From DATBIS01 sp036556805 (GTDB lineage: Bacteria; Actinomycetota; UBA4738; HRBIN12), in assembly GCA_036556805.1 (NCBI GenBank), contig DATBIS010000027.1, positions 1 through 45,242 on the forward strand: a DNA stretch of 45,242 nt, given 5' to 3'. Below, one piece after another: positions 7,390 to 17,509 of the stretch (positions are counted from its first letter, which is position 1; every line of letters begins with the position of its first letter). The notes beneath the pieces are model-generated. The model made no database searches. It had not been told where the DNA came from and was given only the letters and a program-made list of their open reading frames with translations. The position numbers were made by a program, and so were the translations under genes.

Positions 7390-7919
7390 ATGACGGGCCG
7401 GCGGCTGGGAGCCGAGGACGTCCGCCGCGCGCTCGTTCGCATCGCGCACGAGATCGTCGAGCGCAACCACGGCGCCGACCAGGTCGCGCTCGTCGGGATC
7501 GCGAACCGCGGGGACGACCTGGCCCGGCGGCTCGCGGAGCTCATCGTCGAGATCGAGGGCACGAAGGTGCCGGTGGGCGTGCTCGATATCACCTTCTACC
7601 GCGACGACATCGGCAGGACCGGCGAGGCGCCCGAGGTCCACGAGACCCGTATCGACTTCGACATCAACGACGTGACCGTGGTGCTCGTCGACGACGTGCT
7701 GTTCACGGGTCGGACCATCCGCGCCGCGATGGACGCGCTGATGGACTTCGGAAGGCCCCGGAGGATCCAGCTCGCCGTGCTCGTGGACCGAGGACACCGG
7801 GAGCTGCCGATCCGCGCCGACTTCGTCGGGAAGAACCTGCCGACCGGGCGCGGCGACGACGTGCGCGTATCGGTGGCCGAGCTCGACGGCGAGGACGCCG
7901 TGACCGTGGAGGAGATCCG

Positions 7920-7923
<4 letters not shown>
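7390..7923 (+). CDS. pyrR: Bifunctional pyr operon regulator / uracil phosphoribosyltransferase PyrR
   Basis: A 177-residue PRTase-fold protein. The PRPP loop VVLVDDVLFTGRTIRAAMDA is intact, as are RIAHEIVERN near the N-terminus, NRGDDLA, and the flexible-loop region DITFYRDD. In the family, PyrR binds pyr mRNA leaders with UMP and may also have uracil phosphoribosyltransferase activity. The start is the ATG at 7390, the only one matching the usual N-terminus. It follows the attenuator's T-tract directly, leaving no room for an ordinary Shine-Dalgarno. The stop overlaps the pyrB ATG. Confidence 0.96.
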
Positions 7924-8842
<919 letters not shown>

Positions 8843-8846
<4 letters not shown>

Positions 8847-10150
8847 GCGAGCACACGGCGCTGCGGTTCGCGGGCGCGCGGGTCGTCGACCCCTCGACCG
8901 GCCGCGACGAGGTGGTGGACGTCCTGGTCGACGGCGGGCGGATCGTCGCCGTCGGGGACGGTTCGGCGCCGGCGGGCGTTGAGGTCCTGGACTGTGACGG
9001 CCTCGTGCTGGCCCCGGGGCTCGTCGACCTCCACGTGCACCTGCGCGAGCCGGGATTCGACCACAAGGAGACGATCGAGACCGGTACGCGCGCGGCGGCC
9101 CTCGGCGGGTTCACCGCGGTCGCGCCGATGGCGAACACCGACCCGGTCACCGATCACGCGGCCGTCGTGCACGAGGTGCGCGACCTCGCCGCACGCGCGG
9201 GCCTCGCCGACGTCTTCCCGGTCGGCGCGATCTCCAAGGGCCAGCTGGGCGAGTCGCTCGCCGAGCTCGGGGACATGGCGGCGGCCGGCGTGCGGCTGTT
9301 CAGCGACGACGGGCATTGCGTCCCCACGGCGCGCATGCTCCGCAACGCGCTCACCTACGCGAGGGCGTTCGACGGCGTCGTGATCGCGGAGCACTGCGAG
9401 GACGTCTCGCTCGCCGACGGCGGTCAGATGCACGAGGGGTACCACTCCGACTCGCTCGGCTTGCGCGGGCAGCCCGCCGAGGCCGAGGAGGTGATCGTCG
9501 CGCGCGACCTCGCGATGGCGCGATCGACCGGCGGACGGATCCACCTGTGCCACCTGTCGGCGGCGCGCTCGGTCGAGCTCGTGCGGCGGGCGAAGGCCGA
9601 GGGCATCCGGGTCAGCGCGGAGGTGACGCCGCACCACCTCGCCTTCACCGACGACGACCTCGTCACCTACGACACGAACTTCAAGGTGAACCCGCCGCTG
9701 CGCGGTCACGAGGATCGCGACGCGTTGCGCGCCGGTGTCGCCGACGGCACGATCGACGTCGTGGCCACCGACCACGCGCCGCACGCGGTGGAGGAAAAGG
9801 AGGCGGAGTTCGACCGGGCTCCGCCGGGCACGATCGGCCTCGAGACCGCGCTCGCCGTGATCCTCACCGAGCTCGTCGAGCCGGGGCTCCTCCCGCTCGG
9901 ACGGGCGATCGAGGCGATGTCGACGCTGCCGGCGCGGATCCTCGGCGCGACCGACCACGGCGGCCCCATCGAGCCCGGCCGTCCCGCGAACCTCCTGGTG
10001 TTCGATCCGCGGGCGACCTGGACGGTGGAGCCTCCGTTCGCCTCGCGAAGCCGGAACTCGGCGTTCCTCGGCCGCACGCTCACCGGCCGCGTCGTCCACA
10101 CCGTCTTGCACGGCGCGCTCGTGGTGGCCGACGGGAAGGCGACGCGGTGA
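8843..10150 (+). CDS. pyrC: Dihydroorotase
   Basis: Cyclises N-carbamoyl-aspartate to dihydroorotate. The 435-residue length fits the class I (allantoinase-like) dihydroorotase. Metal-binding residues are visible: DLHVHLREPG (HxH, near residue 60), LFSDDG (Asp), AEHCED (His), HLCHLSA (His) and the catalytic Asp in VATDHAPH (about residue 310). All are intact, so it should be active rather than a PyrB-stabilising pseudoenzyme. It lies within the overlapping pyr operon. Confidence 0.96.
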
Positions 10151-11304
10151 CCCGGGCGTCCGCGGAACACCGCGGGTCCGCCGTGCTCGCGCTCGAGGAC
10201 GGCAGCGTGTTCCGCGGCGAAGGCTTCGGCGCGGAGGGCGAGACGTTCGGCGAGGCGGTCTTCAACACCGCCATGGCCGGTTACCAAGAGGTCCTCACGG
10301 ATCCGTCCTACGCGCGGCAGATCGTCGTGATGACGTCGCCGCACCAGGGGAACTACGGCCTGAACGACGAGGACCCCGAGTCCTCGCGCGTCCGAGTGGC
10401 GGGCTTCGCGGTGCGCGAGGTCTCGCGGACCGCATCGTCGTGGCGGTCGCGCGGCACCCTGCAGGAGGGGCTGCACCGCGCCGGCGTCGTGGGGATTCAG
10501 GGCATCGACACGCGGCGGCTCACGTTGCGGCTGCGGGATCGCGGCGCGATGCGCGCCGCGATCTCCACGGTGGACCTCGACCCGGAGTCGCTCGTCGGAC
10601 GCGTGCGCGCGTCCGACGGCATGGCCGGCGCGGACCTCGCGCGCGAGGTGACGGCCGGCGAGCCGTACGAGGCCGCCTCCGTCGTCGGTGCCGCGGACGA
10701 CGCGGCCGGGAGGGTCTTCCGGGTCGCCGCGTACGACTTCGGCCTGAAGCGCGGGATTCTTCGGCGGCTCGCCGCGGCGGGCATCGAGGCAACGGTGTTC
10801 CCCGCCACGACGCCCGCGGCGACGATCTCGGCAGGCTCCTTCGACGGCGTGTTCCTGTCGAACGGGCCCGGCGACCCGGCCGCAACGCGGTACGGCGTCG
10901 AGGCCGCTCGCGGGCTGCTCGGCGAGCTCCCGATCTTCGGCATCTGCCTCGGCCACCAGCTGCTCGGGCTCGCGCTCGGCGGCAGGACCTACAAGATGAA
11001 GTTCGGCCATCGCGGCGTGAACCAGCCGGTGCGCGACGCGCGCACGGGCCGCGTGGAGATCACCAGCCACAACCACGGGTTCGCGGTCGACCCCACGGGG
11101 TGGTCGGACGGCGAGGGCGCTCGGACGTCCGAGGCCGGTCGCATCGAGCTCACGCACTGGAACCTCAACGACGGCACCCTGGAGGGGTTTCGCTGCCCCG
11201 CCGCGAGGGCGTTCTCGGTGCAGTACCACCCGGAGGCCGCACCCGGTCCCCACGACGCCCGCTACCTCTTCGACGAGTTCCGGGGTCTGATGGCGAGTGC
11301 CTAA
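10147..11304 (+). CDS. carA: Carbamoyl-phosphate synthase small subunit (glutaminase)
   Basis: Releases ammonia from glutamine for CarB. The 385-residue protein has the N-terminal CPSase small domain (FNTAMAGYQEVLTDPSYARQ, NYGLNDED, GIDTRRLTLRLRDRGAMRA). Its class I glutamine amidotransferase domain has the nucleophile Cys in IFGICLGHQLLGLALGG and His/Glu in QYHPEAAPGPHD. The GTG overlaps the pyrC TGA; a GTG/CTA overlap of 8 bases follows with carB. Confidence 0.97.
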   Translation: MTRASAEHRGSAVLALEDGSVFRGEGFGAEGETFGEAVFNTAMAGYQEVLTDPSYARQIVVMTSPHQGNYGLNDEDPESSRVRVAGFAVREVSRTASSWRSRGTLQEGLHRAGVVGIQGIDTRRLTLRLRDRGAMRAAISTVDLDPESLVGRVRASDGMAGADLAREVTAGEPYEAASVVGAADDAAGRVFRVAAYDFGLKRGILRRLAAAGIEATVFPATTPAATISAGSFDGVFLSNGPGDPAATRYGVEAARGLLGELPIFGICLGHQLLGLALGGRTYKMKFGHRGVNQPVRDARTGRVEITSHNHGFAVDPTGWSDGEGARTSEAGRIELTHWNLNDGTLEGFRCPAARAFSVQYHPEAAPGPHDARYLFDEFRGLMASA

Positions 11305-14300
11305 GCGCACCGACCTGCGCTCGGTGATGGTGATCGGGTCGGGGCCGATCGTGATCGGGCAGGCGTGTGAGTTCGACTACTCCGGCACGCAGGCGTGCAA
11401 GGTGCTGCGTGAGCAGGGTTTCCACGTGTCGCTCGTGAACTCGAACCCCGCGACGATCATGACCGACCCCGAGTTCGCCGACCGCACCTACGTCGAGCCG
11501 CTCACGCCGGCGTCGGTCGCGGCGATCCTCGCGCGCGAGCGGCCGGACGCGTTGTTGCCGACCCTCGGCGGCCAGACCGGGCTGAACGTGAGTGTCGCGC
11601 TCGCCGAGTCCGGGGAGCTCGAGCGGCTCGGGATCGAGCTCATCGGCGCGTCGCTCGAGGCCATCCACCGCGCCGAGGACCGAAGCGGCTTTCGGAAGAC
11701 GATGGTGGCGGCCGGCCTCCAGGTGCCTCGCGCAGGCATCGCGCGATCGCTCGAGGAGGCGATGCGCGTCGGCGATGAGATCGGGTTCCCGTTGATCGTG
11801 CGCCCCTCGTTCACGCTCGGCGGCGGCGGCAGCGGCTTCGCCGGGACGCCCGAGGCGCTCGCGGCGCTGGCGCGCCGCTCGCTCGAGATCTCGCCGGTGC
11901 ACGAGATCCTCGTCGAGGAGTCGATCGCCGGCTGGAAGGAGTTCGAGCTGGAGGTCATGCGCGACGCGGTCGACAACGCCGTGATCGTCTGCTCGATCGA
12001 GAACGTCGATCCGATGGGCGTGCACACGGGCGACTCGATCACGGTGGCGCCGCAGCAGACGCTCACCGACCGCGAGTACCAGGCGATGCGCGACGATGCG
12101 ATCACGTGCATCCGCGCGATCGGCGTCGAGACCGGCGGCTCGAACGTGCAGTTCGCGGTCGATCCCGAGACCGGCCGTCGCCTCATCATCGAGATGAACC
12201 CGCGTGTCTCGCGATCGAGCGCGCTCGCCTCGAAGGCGACCGGCTTCCCGATCGCGAAGATCGCGGCATTGCTGGCCGTGGGCTACCGGCTCGACGAGAT
12301 CCTCAACGACATCACGGCCACGACGCCGGCCTCGTTCGAACCGGCGCTCGACTACGTCGTCGTCAAGGTGCCGCGCTTCGCGTTCGAGAAGTTCCCGGGC
12401 GCCGATCGCGGCCTGACGTCGACGATGAAGTCGGTGGGCGAGGTCATGGCGATCGGCCGGTCGTTCACCGAGGCGCTCGGCAAGGCGTGGCGGTCGCTCG
12501 AGCGCGACGCCGACCTCGGACCCGGCGCGGCGGAAGGCGCGGCGGACGTGGCCGAGATGGTGCGAGGGCTCGCGACGCCGGGGGAGCGCCGGTTGCACGC
12601 CATCGAGGCCGCGCTCGGCGCCGGCGCGTCGATCGAGGACGTGGCCGTGGCCTCCCGCATCGACCCGTGGTTCGTCGACCAGATCGCGCGGGTGGTCGAG
12701 GAGGCGCGGGCGATCGAGGGGCGGCCCCTCTCGACGCTCGCGGCCGACGACCTACGTTCGGCCAAGCGCGCCGGCCTCTCCGACCCGAGGATCGCGGCGC
12801 TCACGCGCGGGACGGAGGCGGCGGTGCGCCGCCACCGCGAGGCGCTCGGGGTCGCCTCGGTGTTCAAGACCGTCGACACGTGCGCGGGCGAGTTCGAGGC
12901 GCGCACGCCGTACCACTACTCCACGTACGAGGATGAGTCCGAAGTCGTTGCGGCGCAACGGCCTCGGGTGATCATCCTCGGCGCCGGCCCCAACCGGATC
13001 GGCCAGGGGATCGAGTTCGACTACGCGTGCGTGCACGCGAGCTTCGCGCTGGAGGAGGCCGGCTTCGAATCCGTGATGGTGAACTCGAACCCCGAGACGG
13101 TGTCGACCGACTACGACACGTCGAGCCGGCTGTACTTCGAGCCGCTGTCGGCGGAGGACGTGCTCGCGGTCTGCGCCGCCGAGCGCCCGGCCGGCGTCAT
13201 CGTGCAGTTCGGAGGTCAGACACCGCTCCGGCTCGCACGGACGCTCCGCGAGGAGGGGTTCGCGATCCTCGGTACCTCGCCCGAGGCGATCGACCTCGCC
13301 GAGGACCGCGGCAAGTTCGCGGCGCTCCTCGCCGAGCTCGAGATCCCGGCCCCGCCTCACGGCGAGGCGCGCACGCCCGACGACGCGCGCCGCGTCGCGG
13401 CGACGATCGGCTACCCGGTGGTCGTTCGCCCGTCGTACGTCCTCGGCGGCAGGGCGATGGAGATCGTCGACGGGGAGGACGAGCTCGACGCGTTCGTGCG
13501 AACGGCCGCCGACGCCTCGCCGGAGCATCCGGTGCTGATCGACCGCTTCCTCGAGGGCGCGATCGAGGTCGACGTGGACGCGGTGTGCGACGGCGCGTCG
13601 GTGTTCGTGGGCGCCGTGATGGAGCACATCGAGGAGGCAGGGGTGCACTCGGGCGACTCGACGTGCGCGATCCCGCCGCCGACGCTCTCCGACGAGGAGC
13701 TGGACCGCATCGAGGCGATCACGGCCGCGCTCGCGCGGCGCCTCGGGGTTCGCGGCCTCATCAACTTGCAGCTCGCCGTGAAGGACGAGCGCATCTGGGT
13801 CCTCGAGGCGAATCCACGCGCCTCGCGCACGGTGCCGTTCGTGTCGAAGGTGACCGGCGTGCCGCTCGCGAAGGTCGCGGCGCTCGTGGCGGTGGGCCGC
13901 ACGCTCGACGATCCCTCGGTGGCGCGGCTGCTGCCCGGCGATCCCCGGCTCTACCGGCACCTGCCGTACACGAGCGTGAAGGCCGCGGTGCTGCCCTTCG
14001 GGCGCTTTCCCGGCGTCGACACGGTGCTCGGGCCGGAGATGAAGTCGACCGGCGAGGTCATGGGCGTGGACGTCGACCCGGGCCTCGCGCTCGCGAAGGC
14101 GCTGGTGGCGAGCGGAGCCGGCCTCCCGCTGTCGGGGACGGCCTTCATCTCGGTGGCGAACCGCGACAAGCGCGCGATCGTGTTCCCAGCCCGGCGCCTC
14201 GCCGAGCTCGGCTTCCGGCTGCTGGCGACGCGAGGCACGGCGGGCGTGCTGGGCCGTGCCGGCATCGGAGTCGAACCGGTCGCGAAGGTGAGCGAGGGCA

Positions 14301-14611
14301 CGCCCAGCGTGGTCGACCTCATCGAAGGCGGCCGCGTCGACCTGGTGATCAACACGCCGTTCGGCCGCGCACCGCGCACCGACGGCTCGCGCATCCGGAT
14401 CGCGGCGGCCGCGGCGGGCGTCCCCTGCATCACGACGCTTCCCGGCGTGATGGCGGCCGTGCGCGGGATCGAGGCGCTCCGGTCGGGCGAGAGCGAGCCG
14501 CGGTCGCTGCAGGAGTACCATGCCGCCGCGGCCGCCGCCCCCGTGCAGGTGCGCCTGTCGCTCGCGGACGTCGTCGCGGCCGCGGTGGCGGAAGGAGGCT
14601 CGGTCGGGTGA
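11297..14611 (+). CDS. carB: Carbamoyl-phosphate synthase large subunit
   Basis: Forms carbamoyl phosphate from bicarbonate, ammonia and two ATP, for both pyrimidine and arginine synthesis. At 1104 residues it contains the duplicated synthetase halves: MVIGSGPIVIGQACEFDYSG and IILGAGPNRIGQGIEFDYAC start the two PreATP-grasp domains. ATP-grasp signatures FPLIVRPSFTLGGGGSGF and YPVVVRPSYVLGGRAMEI follow, with NPRVSRSSALASKATGFP and NPRASRTVPFVSKVTGVP. An oligomerisation segment lies between the halves, and a C-terminal MGS-like allosteric domain holds LLATRGTAGVL. Family length and all repeats are intact. It starts at GTG inside the end of carA. Confidence 0.98.
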   Translation: MPKRTDLRSVMVIGSGPIVIGQACEFDYSGTQACKVLREQGFHVSLVNSNPATIMTDPEFADRTYVEPLTPASVAAILARERPDALLPTLGGQTGLNVSVALAESGELERLGIELIGASLEAIHRAEDRSGFRKTMVAAGLQVPRAGIARSLEEAMRVGDEIGFPLIVRPSFTLGGGGSGFAGTPEALAALARRSLEISPVHEILVEESIAGWKEFELEVMRDAVDNAVIVCSIENVDPMGVHTGDSITVAPQQTLTDREYQAMRDDAITCIRAIGVETGGSNVQFAVDPETGRRLIIEMNPRVSRSSALASKATGFPIAKIAALLAVGYRLDEILNDITATTPASFEPALDYVVVKVPRFAFEKFPGADRGLTSTMKSVGEVMAIGRSFTEALGKAWRSLERDADLGPGAAEGAADVAEMVRGLATPGERRLHAIEAALGAGASIEDVAVASRIDPWFVDQIARVVEEARAIEGRPLSTLAADDLRSAKRAGLSDPRIAALTRGTEAAVRRHREALGVASVFKTVDTCAGEFEARTPYHYSTYEDESEVVAAQRPRVIILGAGPNRIGQGIEFDYACVHASFALEEAGFESVMVNSNPETVSTDYDTSSRLYFEPLSAEDVLAVCAAERPAGVIVQFGGQTPLRLARTLREEGFAILGTSPEAIDLAEDRGKFAALLAELEIPAPPHGEARTPDDARRVAATIGYPVVVRPSYVLGGRAMEIVDGEDELDAFVRTAADASPEHPVLIDRFLEGAIEVDVDAVCDGASVFVGAVMEHIEEAGVHSGDSTCAIPPPTLSDEELDRIEAITAALARRLGVRGLINLQLAVKDERIWVLEANPRASRTVPFVSKVTGVPLAKVAALVAVGRTLDDPSVARLLPGDPRLYRHLPYTSVKAAVLPFGRFPGVDTVLGPEMKSTGEVMGVDVDPGLALAKALVASGAGLPLSGTAFISVANRDKRAIVFPARRLAELGFRLLATRGTAGVLGRAGIGVEPVAKVSEGTPSVVDLIEGGRVDLVINTPFGRAPRTDGSRIRIAAAAAGVPCITTLPGVMAAVRGIEALRSGESEPRSLQEYHAAAAAAPVQVRLSLADVVAAAVAEGGSVG

Positions 14612-15480
14612 AGCGCGTGCGGGCGGAGATCCTGTCGACGCGCCGGCTGGGCGCGTTTCACTCCCTCACGATCGTGGCCCCGGAGATTGCCGAACGCGCC
14701 CGCCCGGGGCAGTTCCTCTCGATCGGCATGCCGATGGACCGCGACTACCTCCTGCGGCGCCACTTCTCGATCCACCAGGCGTCCCGACGCGGCGGTTGGG
14801 CCGGCACGCTCGAGTTCTGCTTCGAGCCCGAGGGACAGGGCACGACGTGGCTCGCGAACGCGCGCGCACACGGGTTCCTCGACGTCATCGGGCCACTCGG
14901 CAAGGCGTTCGCCTACCCCAAGCGGCTCACGAACTGCCTCTTGGTCGCCGAGGGCCACGGCGCCGCATCCCTGTACTTCCTCGCGCAGGAACTCCGAGCG
15001 CGGCAGAAGCGCGTCGACATGATCGTCGGCGCCGACTCGCAGGAGCGCGTGTTCAAGCCGATCGAGGGCAAGCGCCTCTCGCAGACGATCTCGATCGTCA
15101 CCGAGGACGGCTCGCTTGGGGAGCGAGGCACGGTGTCCGACGCGCTGCCCGACGCGGTCGAGCGGTGCGGCTCCGAGGTCGTCTACGCGGCGGGCAACGC
15201 ACGCACGCTCGATCGCGTCGCGGCGTTCTGTCGCGAGCGCAAGCTGCCCGCCCAGGTTGCGGTCGAGGAACGGATGGGCTGTGGGTTCGGCGTGTGCTTC
15301 TCGTGCGTGGTGCCCGTCGCGCGCAAGGACGGCACCGGCTACGACAACCTGCGCGCGTGCGCCGACGGCCCGGTGTTCAACCCTGCGCGCGTGCTCTGGG
15401 ATCGATGGCTCTCCGACGAGCCCACGATGATCCCCACGCCTCCCGAAGGCCTTCCGGTGGTGCGGTCGTGGCCGGGGTGA
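14608..15480 (+). CDS. pyrK: Dihydroorotate dehydrogenase electron-transfer subunit (PyrK-like)
   Basis: A 290-residue ferredoxin-reductase-like flavoprotein. In family 1B dihydroorotate dehydrogenases PyrK carries FAD and a 2Fe-2S cluster and passes electrons from PyrD to NAD. Seen here: the FAD motif RRHFSIH (residues 50-56), the cluster cysteines in MGCGFGVCFSC (Cys226, 231, 234) and RACADG (Cys252), and a downstream position directly before pyrD with GTGA overlaps on both sides. Odd: the nucleotide-binding motif usually written GGGxGxAP is EGHGAAS at residues 115-121. This may change the electron acceptor; that is inference. Confidence 0.85.
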   Translation: MKRVRAEILSTRRLGAFHSLTIVAPEIAERARPGQFLSIGMPMDRDYLLRRHFSIHQASRRGGWAGTLEFCFEPEGQGTTWLANARAHGFLDVIGPLGKAFAYPKRLTNCLLVAEGHGAASLYFLAQELRARQKRVDMIVGADSQERVFKPIEGKRLSQTISIVTEDGSLGERGTVSDALPDAVERCGSEVVYAAGNARTLDRVAAFCRERKLPAQVAVEERMGCGFGVCFSCVVPVARKDGTGYDNLRACADGPVFNPARVLWDRWLSDEPTMIPTPPEGLPVVRSWPG

Positions 15481-16418
15481 GACGCAGCCTCACCGTGGAG
15501 CTGCCCGGCCTGACGCTGCCGACGCCGGTGATGATCGCGTCGGGCTGCGCCGGAACCGGCCGCGAGATCGGCGCGTTCGTCGACACTCGCAAGCTCGGCG
15601 GCATCGTGTCGCGGAGCATCACGCTCCTGCCGCGAAAGGGGACCCCCACGCCACGGATCGCGGAGTCGCCCTCGGGCGTCGTCTGGTCGACCGGGCTGCA
15701 GAACCCTGGCATCGAGGCGTTCCTCGTCGACGAGTTCCCGCGCTTGATCCGAACGGGGGCGCCGGTCATCGTGTCGATCGCCGGAGGCACCCTGGAGGAG
15801 TTCGTACGGCTCACGAGCCTCCTGCAAGGGCGTGCCGGCGTGTCCGCGATCGAGACCCACCTGTCCGAGCCCGACGAGGAGCTCGACCTCGAGTCGCTCG
15901 CCTCGCGCGCCGACCGAGCGGCCGAGATCGTCGGCGCGGTCGCTCGGATGTCCATGGTGCCGGTGTTCGCGAAGCTGCCGGCGTTCGTCGGCGACCTCGT
16001 GGGGGTCGCGCGCGCGTGCGTGCGGGCGGGGGCGACCGGGCTCACCCTCGTCGACGCCGTGCCGGCACTCGGCGTACGGGCGGAGCGGTTCCGGGCCGAG
16101 CTGGGGTCGGTGACGGGTCGCCTCTCGGGACCCGCGATCCGGCCGATCGCGCTTCGGGCGGTGCACGAGGTGTCTCGGGCGATCCCGGATGTGCCGATTC
16201 TCGGCTGCGGCGGCGTGCAGCGTGGCGAGGACGCGGTGGAGATGCTCCTGGCGGGCGCGCGGGCCGTGCAGGTCGGGACGGCCGCGCTCGTGGACCCGGC
16301 CGCGCCGGTCGAGGTCGCAGCGGGCGTGGCGGCGTTCCTCAAACGGAAGGGGCTCACGTCTCCCGCCGACCTGCTCGGGAGGTTGCGGGTCCCTTCGAAC
16401 GAGGCGCTGCTCGGATGA
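15477..16418 (+). CDS. pyrD: Dihydroorotate dehydrogenase-like protein (PyrD) with altered catalytic loop
   Basis: A 313-residue TIM-barrel flavoprotein in the right operon position. It retains family parts: MIASGCAGTGRE near the N-terminus, STGLQNPGIEAFL (about 71-83), GRLSGPAIRPIALRAV, CGGVQRGEDAVEMLLAGA and VQVGTAAL for FMN phosphate binding. The catalytic strand that reads NxSCPN in class 1 enzymes is HLSEPD here (His128 to Asp133), so Glu131 stands where the catalytic Cys should be. The Asn-rich segment after the KLPAF strand is also altered (LVDAVPALG). GTG at 15477 overlaps the pyrK stop; GTG at 15468 is an alternative. Function as the operon's dihydroorotate dehydrogenase is likely from context, but catalysis would need a different base. 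Confidence 0.8.
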   Translation: MRRSLTVELPGLTLPTPVMIASGCAGTGREIGAFVDTRKLGGIVSRSITLLPRKGTPTPRIAESPSGVVWSTGLQNPGIEAFLVDEFPRLIRTGAPVIVSIAGGTLEEFVRLTSLLQGRAGVSAIETHLSEPDEELDLESLASRADRAAEIVGAVARMSMVPVFAKLPAFVGDLVGVARACVRAGATGLTLVDAVPALGVRAERFRAELGSVTGRLSGPAIRPIALRAVHEVSRAIPDVPILGCGGVQRGEDAVEMLLAGARAVQVGTAALVDPAAPVEVAAGVAAFLKRKGLTSPADLLGRLRVPSNEALLG

Positions 16419-17098
16419 TGCCGCGACCGGCGAACCCGTTGATCGTCGCCGTCGACGTGTCGCGTCTGGACCGCGCGGAGGAGCTCGCCGCGACGCTGGC
16501 GCCGCACGTGGGGCTGTTGAAGGTCGGGCTCGAGCTCTTCTGGGCGTGTGGACCCGACGGCGTGCGCGCGGTGTCCGAGCACGCGCCGGTGTTCGCCGAC
16601 GCGAAGCTTCACGACATCCCGAACACCGTCGAACGCGCGTCCGCGAACATCGCGCGACTCGGCGTCGCGATGTTCAACGTGCACGCGCTCGGTGGCGAGC
16701 GCATGATGCGCGCCGCGCTGCGCGGAGCCGAACGAGGCGCGGACGAAACCGGGACGGCGCGACCGCTCGTCCTCGCGGTGACCGTGCTCTCGAGCCAGAC
16801 GGGGGAGGAGCTCGCGAGCCCCGCATCGCTCGCCTACGAGGCGCGAGCGGCGGGTCTCGACGGCGTCGTGGTGTCGGGCGAAGACGTGGAGGACGTGCGT
16901 GCGGCCTGTGGGGAAGAGTTCTGCCTTGCCGTCCCGGGAATCCGTCCTGCCGGCTCCAACGGCCACGATCAGGTGCGAGTGCTGACACCTCTTGCGGCGC
17001 AAGAGAAAGGAGCCGACTACCTCATCATCGGCCGGCCCGTCACCGACGCTCCCGACCCCGCGTCGGTCGTTCGCGGCATGCTGCTCGGCCTGCGTTGA
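16415..17098 (+). CDS. pyrF: Orotidine-5'-phosphate decarboxylase
   Basis: Decarboxylates OMP to UMP, the end of the pathway. The 227-residue protein has the short PyrF form with the catalytic Lys/Asp network in FADAKLHDIPNTV (about 66-78), AVDVSRLDRAEELA near the N-terminus, KVGLELF, and the phosphate-binding GADYLIIGRPVTDAPDP at the C-terminus. The ATG overlaps the pyrD stop as ATGATG, so the first two codons are both Met. It is the last gene of the pyr operon. pyrE is not in the window. Confidence 0.97.
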   Translation: MMPRPANPLIVAVDVSRLDRAEELAATLAPHVGLLKVGLELFWACGPDGVRAVSEHAPVFADAKLHDIPNTVERASANIARLGVAMFNVHALGGERMMRAALRGAERGADETGTARPLVLAVTVLSSQTGEELASPASLAYEARAAGLDGVVVSGEDVEDVRAACGEEFCLAVPGIRPAGSNGHDQVRVLTPLAAQEKGADYLIIGRPVTDAPDPASVVRGMLLGLR

Positions 17099-17126
17099 CG
17101 ACGCGAGCCTCCGCGCGTGGCCCTCG

Positions 17127-17156
17127 TTGTACCTGGTCGGCGGGCCTGCGTATACT
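17127..17156 (+). promoter_or_regulatory. Promoter of mihF-gmk-rpoZ-coaBC
   Basis: TTGTAC (17127-17132), an 18-base spacer and TATACT (17151-17156). Predicted transcription from about 17163 leaves a short leader with AAAGGAG before the mihF ATG, unlike the leaderless units elsewhere here. Confidence 0.7.
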
Positions 17157-17194
17157 CCCCGGCGTCCCAGGACCCACGAGCAAAGGAGCGCGTG

Positions 17195-17509
17195 ATGGCT
17201 CTACCGACCCTCACCCCGGAACAGCGGACGCAAGCCCTCGCGAAAGCCGCCGAGGCCCGCAAGAAGCGCGCGGAGCTGAAGGGCGAGTTGAAGTCCGGCA
17301 AGCGCACGCTGACCGACGTCCTCAACAGGACGGGTGACGACACGGTCGGCAAGATGAAGGTGTCGACGGTCCTCGAGTCGCTTCCCGGCGTCGGCAAGGT
17401 CCGCGCGCAGAAGCTGATGGAGGAGTTGGACATCTCGGCGAGCCGTCGCGTTCGTGGGCTCGGCGCGAAGCAGCGCGAGCAACTCCTCGCCAGGTTCGCC
17501 AAGAAGTAG
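17195..17509 (+). CDS. mihF: Actinobacterial-type integration host factor MihF
   Basis: A 104-residue basic DNA-binding protein of the actinobacteria-specific IHF family, unrelated in sequence to E. coli IHF. The N-terminus MALPTLTPEQRTQALAKA and the helix-two-turn-helix segment VLESLPGVGKVRAQKLMEEL are characteristic, as is the gene position directly before gmk. It bends and compacts DNA and in mycobacteria is essential. AAAGGAG lies 8 bases before the ATG; an in-frame GTG abuts it one codon upstream. Its presence is strong evidence for an actinobacterial host. Confidence 0.95.
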   Translation: MALPTLTPEQRTQALAKAAEARKKRAELKGELKSGKRTLTDVLNRTGDDTVGKMKVSTVLESLPGVGKVRAQKLMEELDISASRRVRGLGAKQREQLLARFAKK

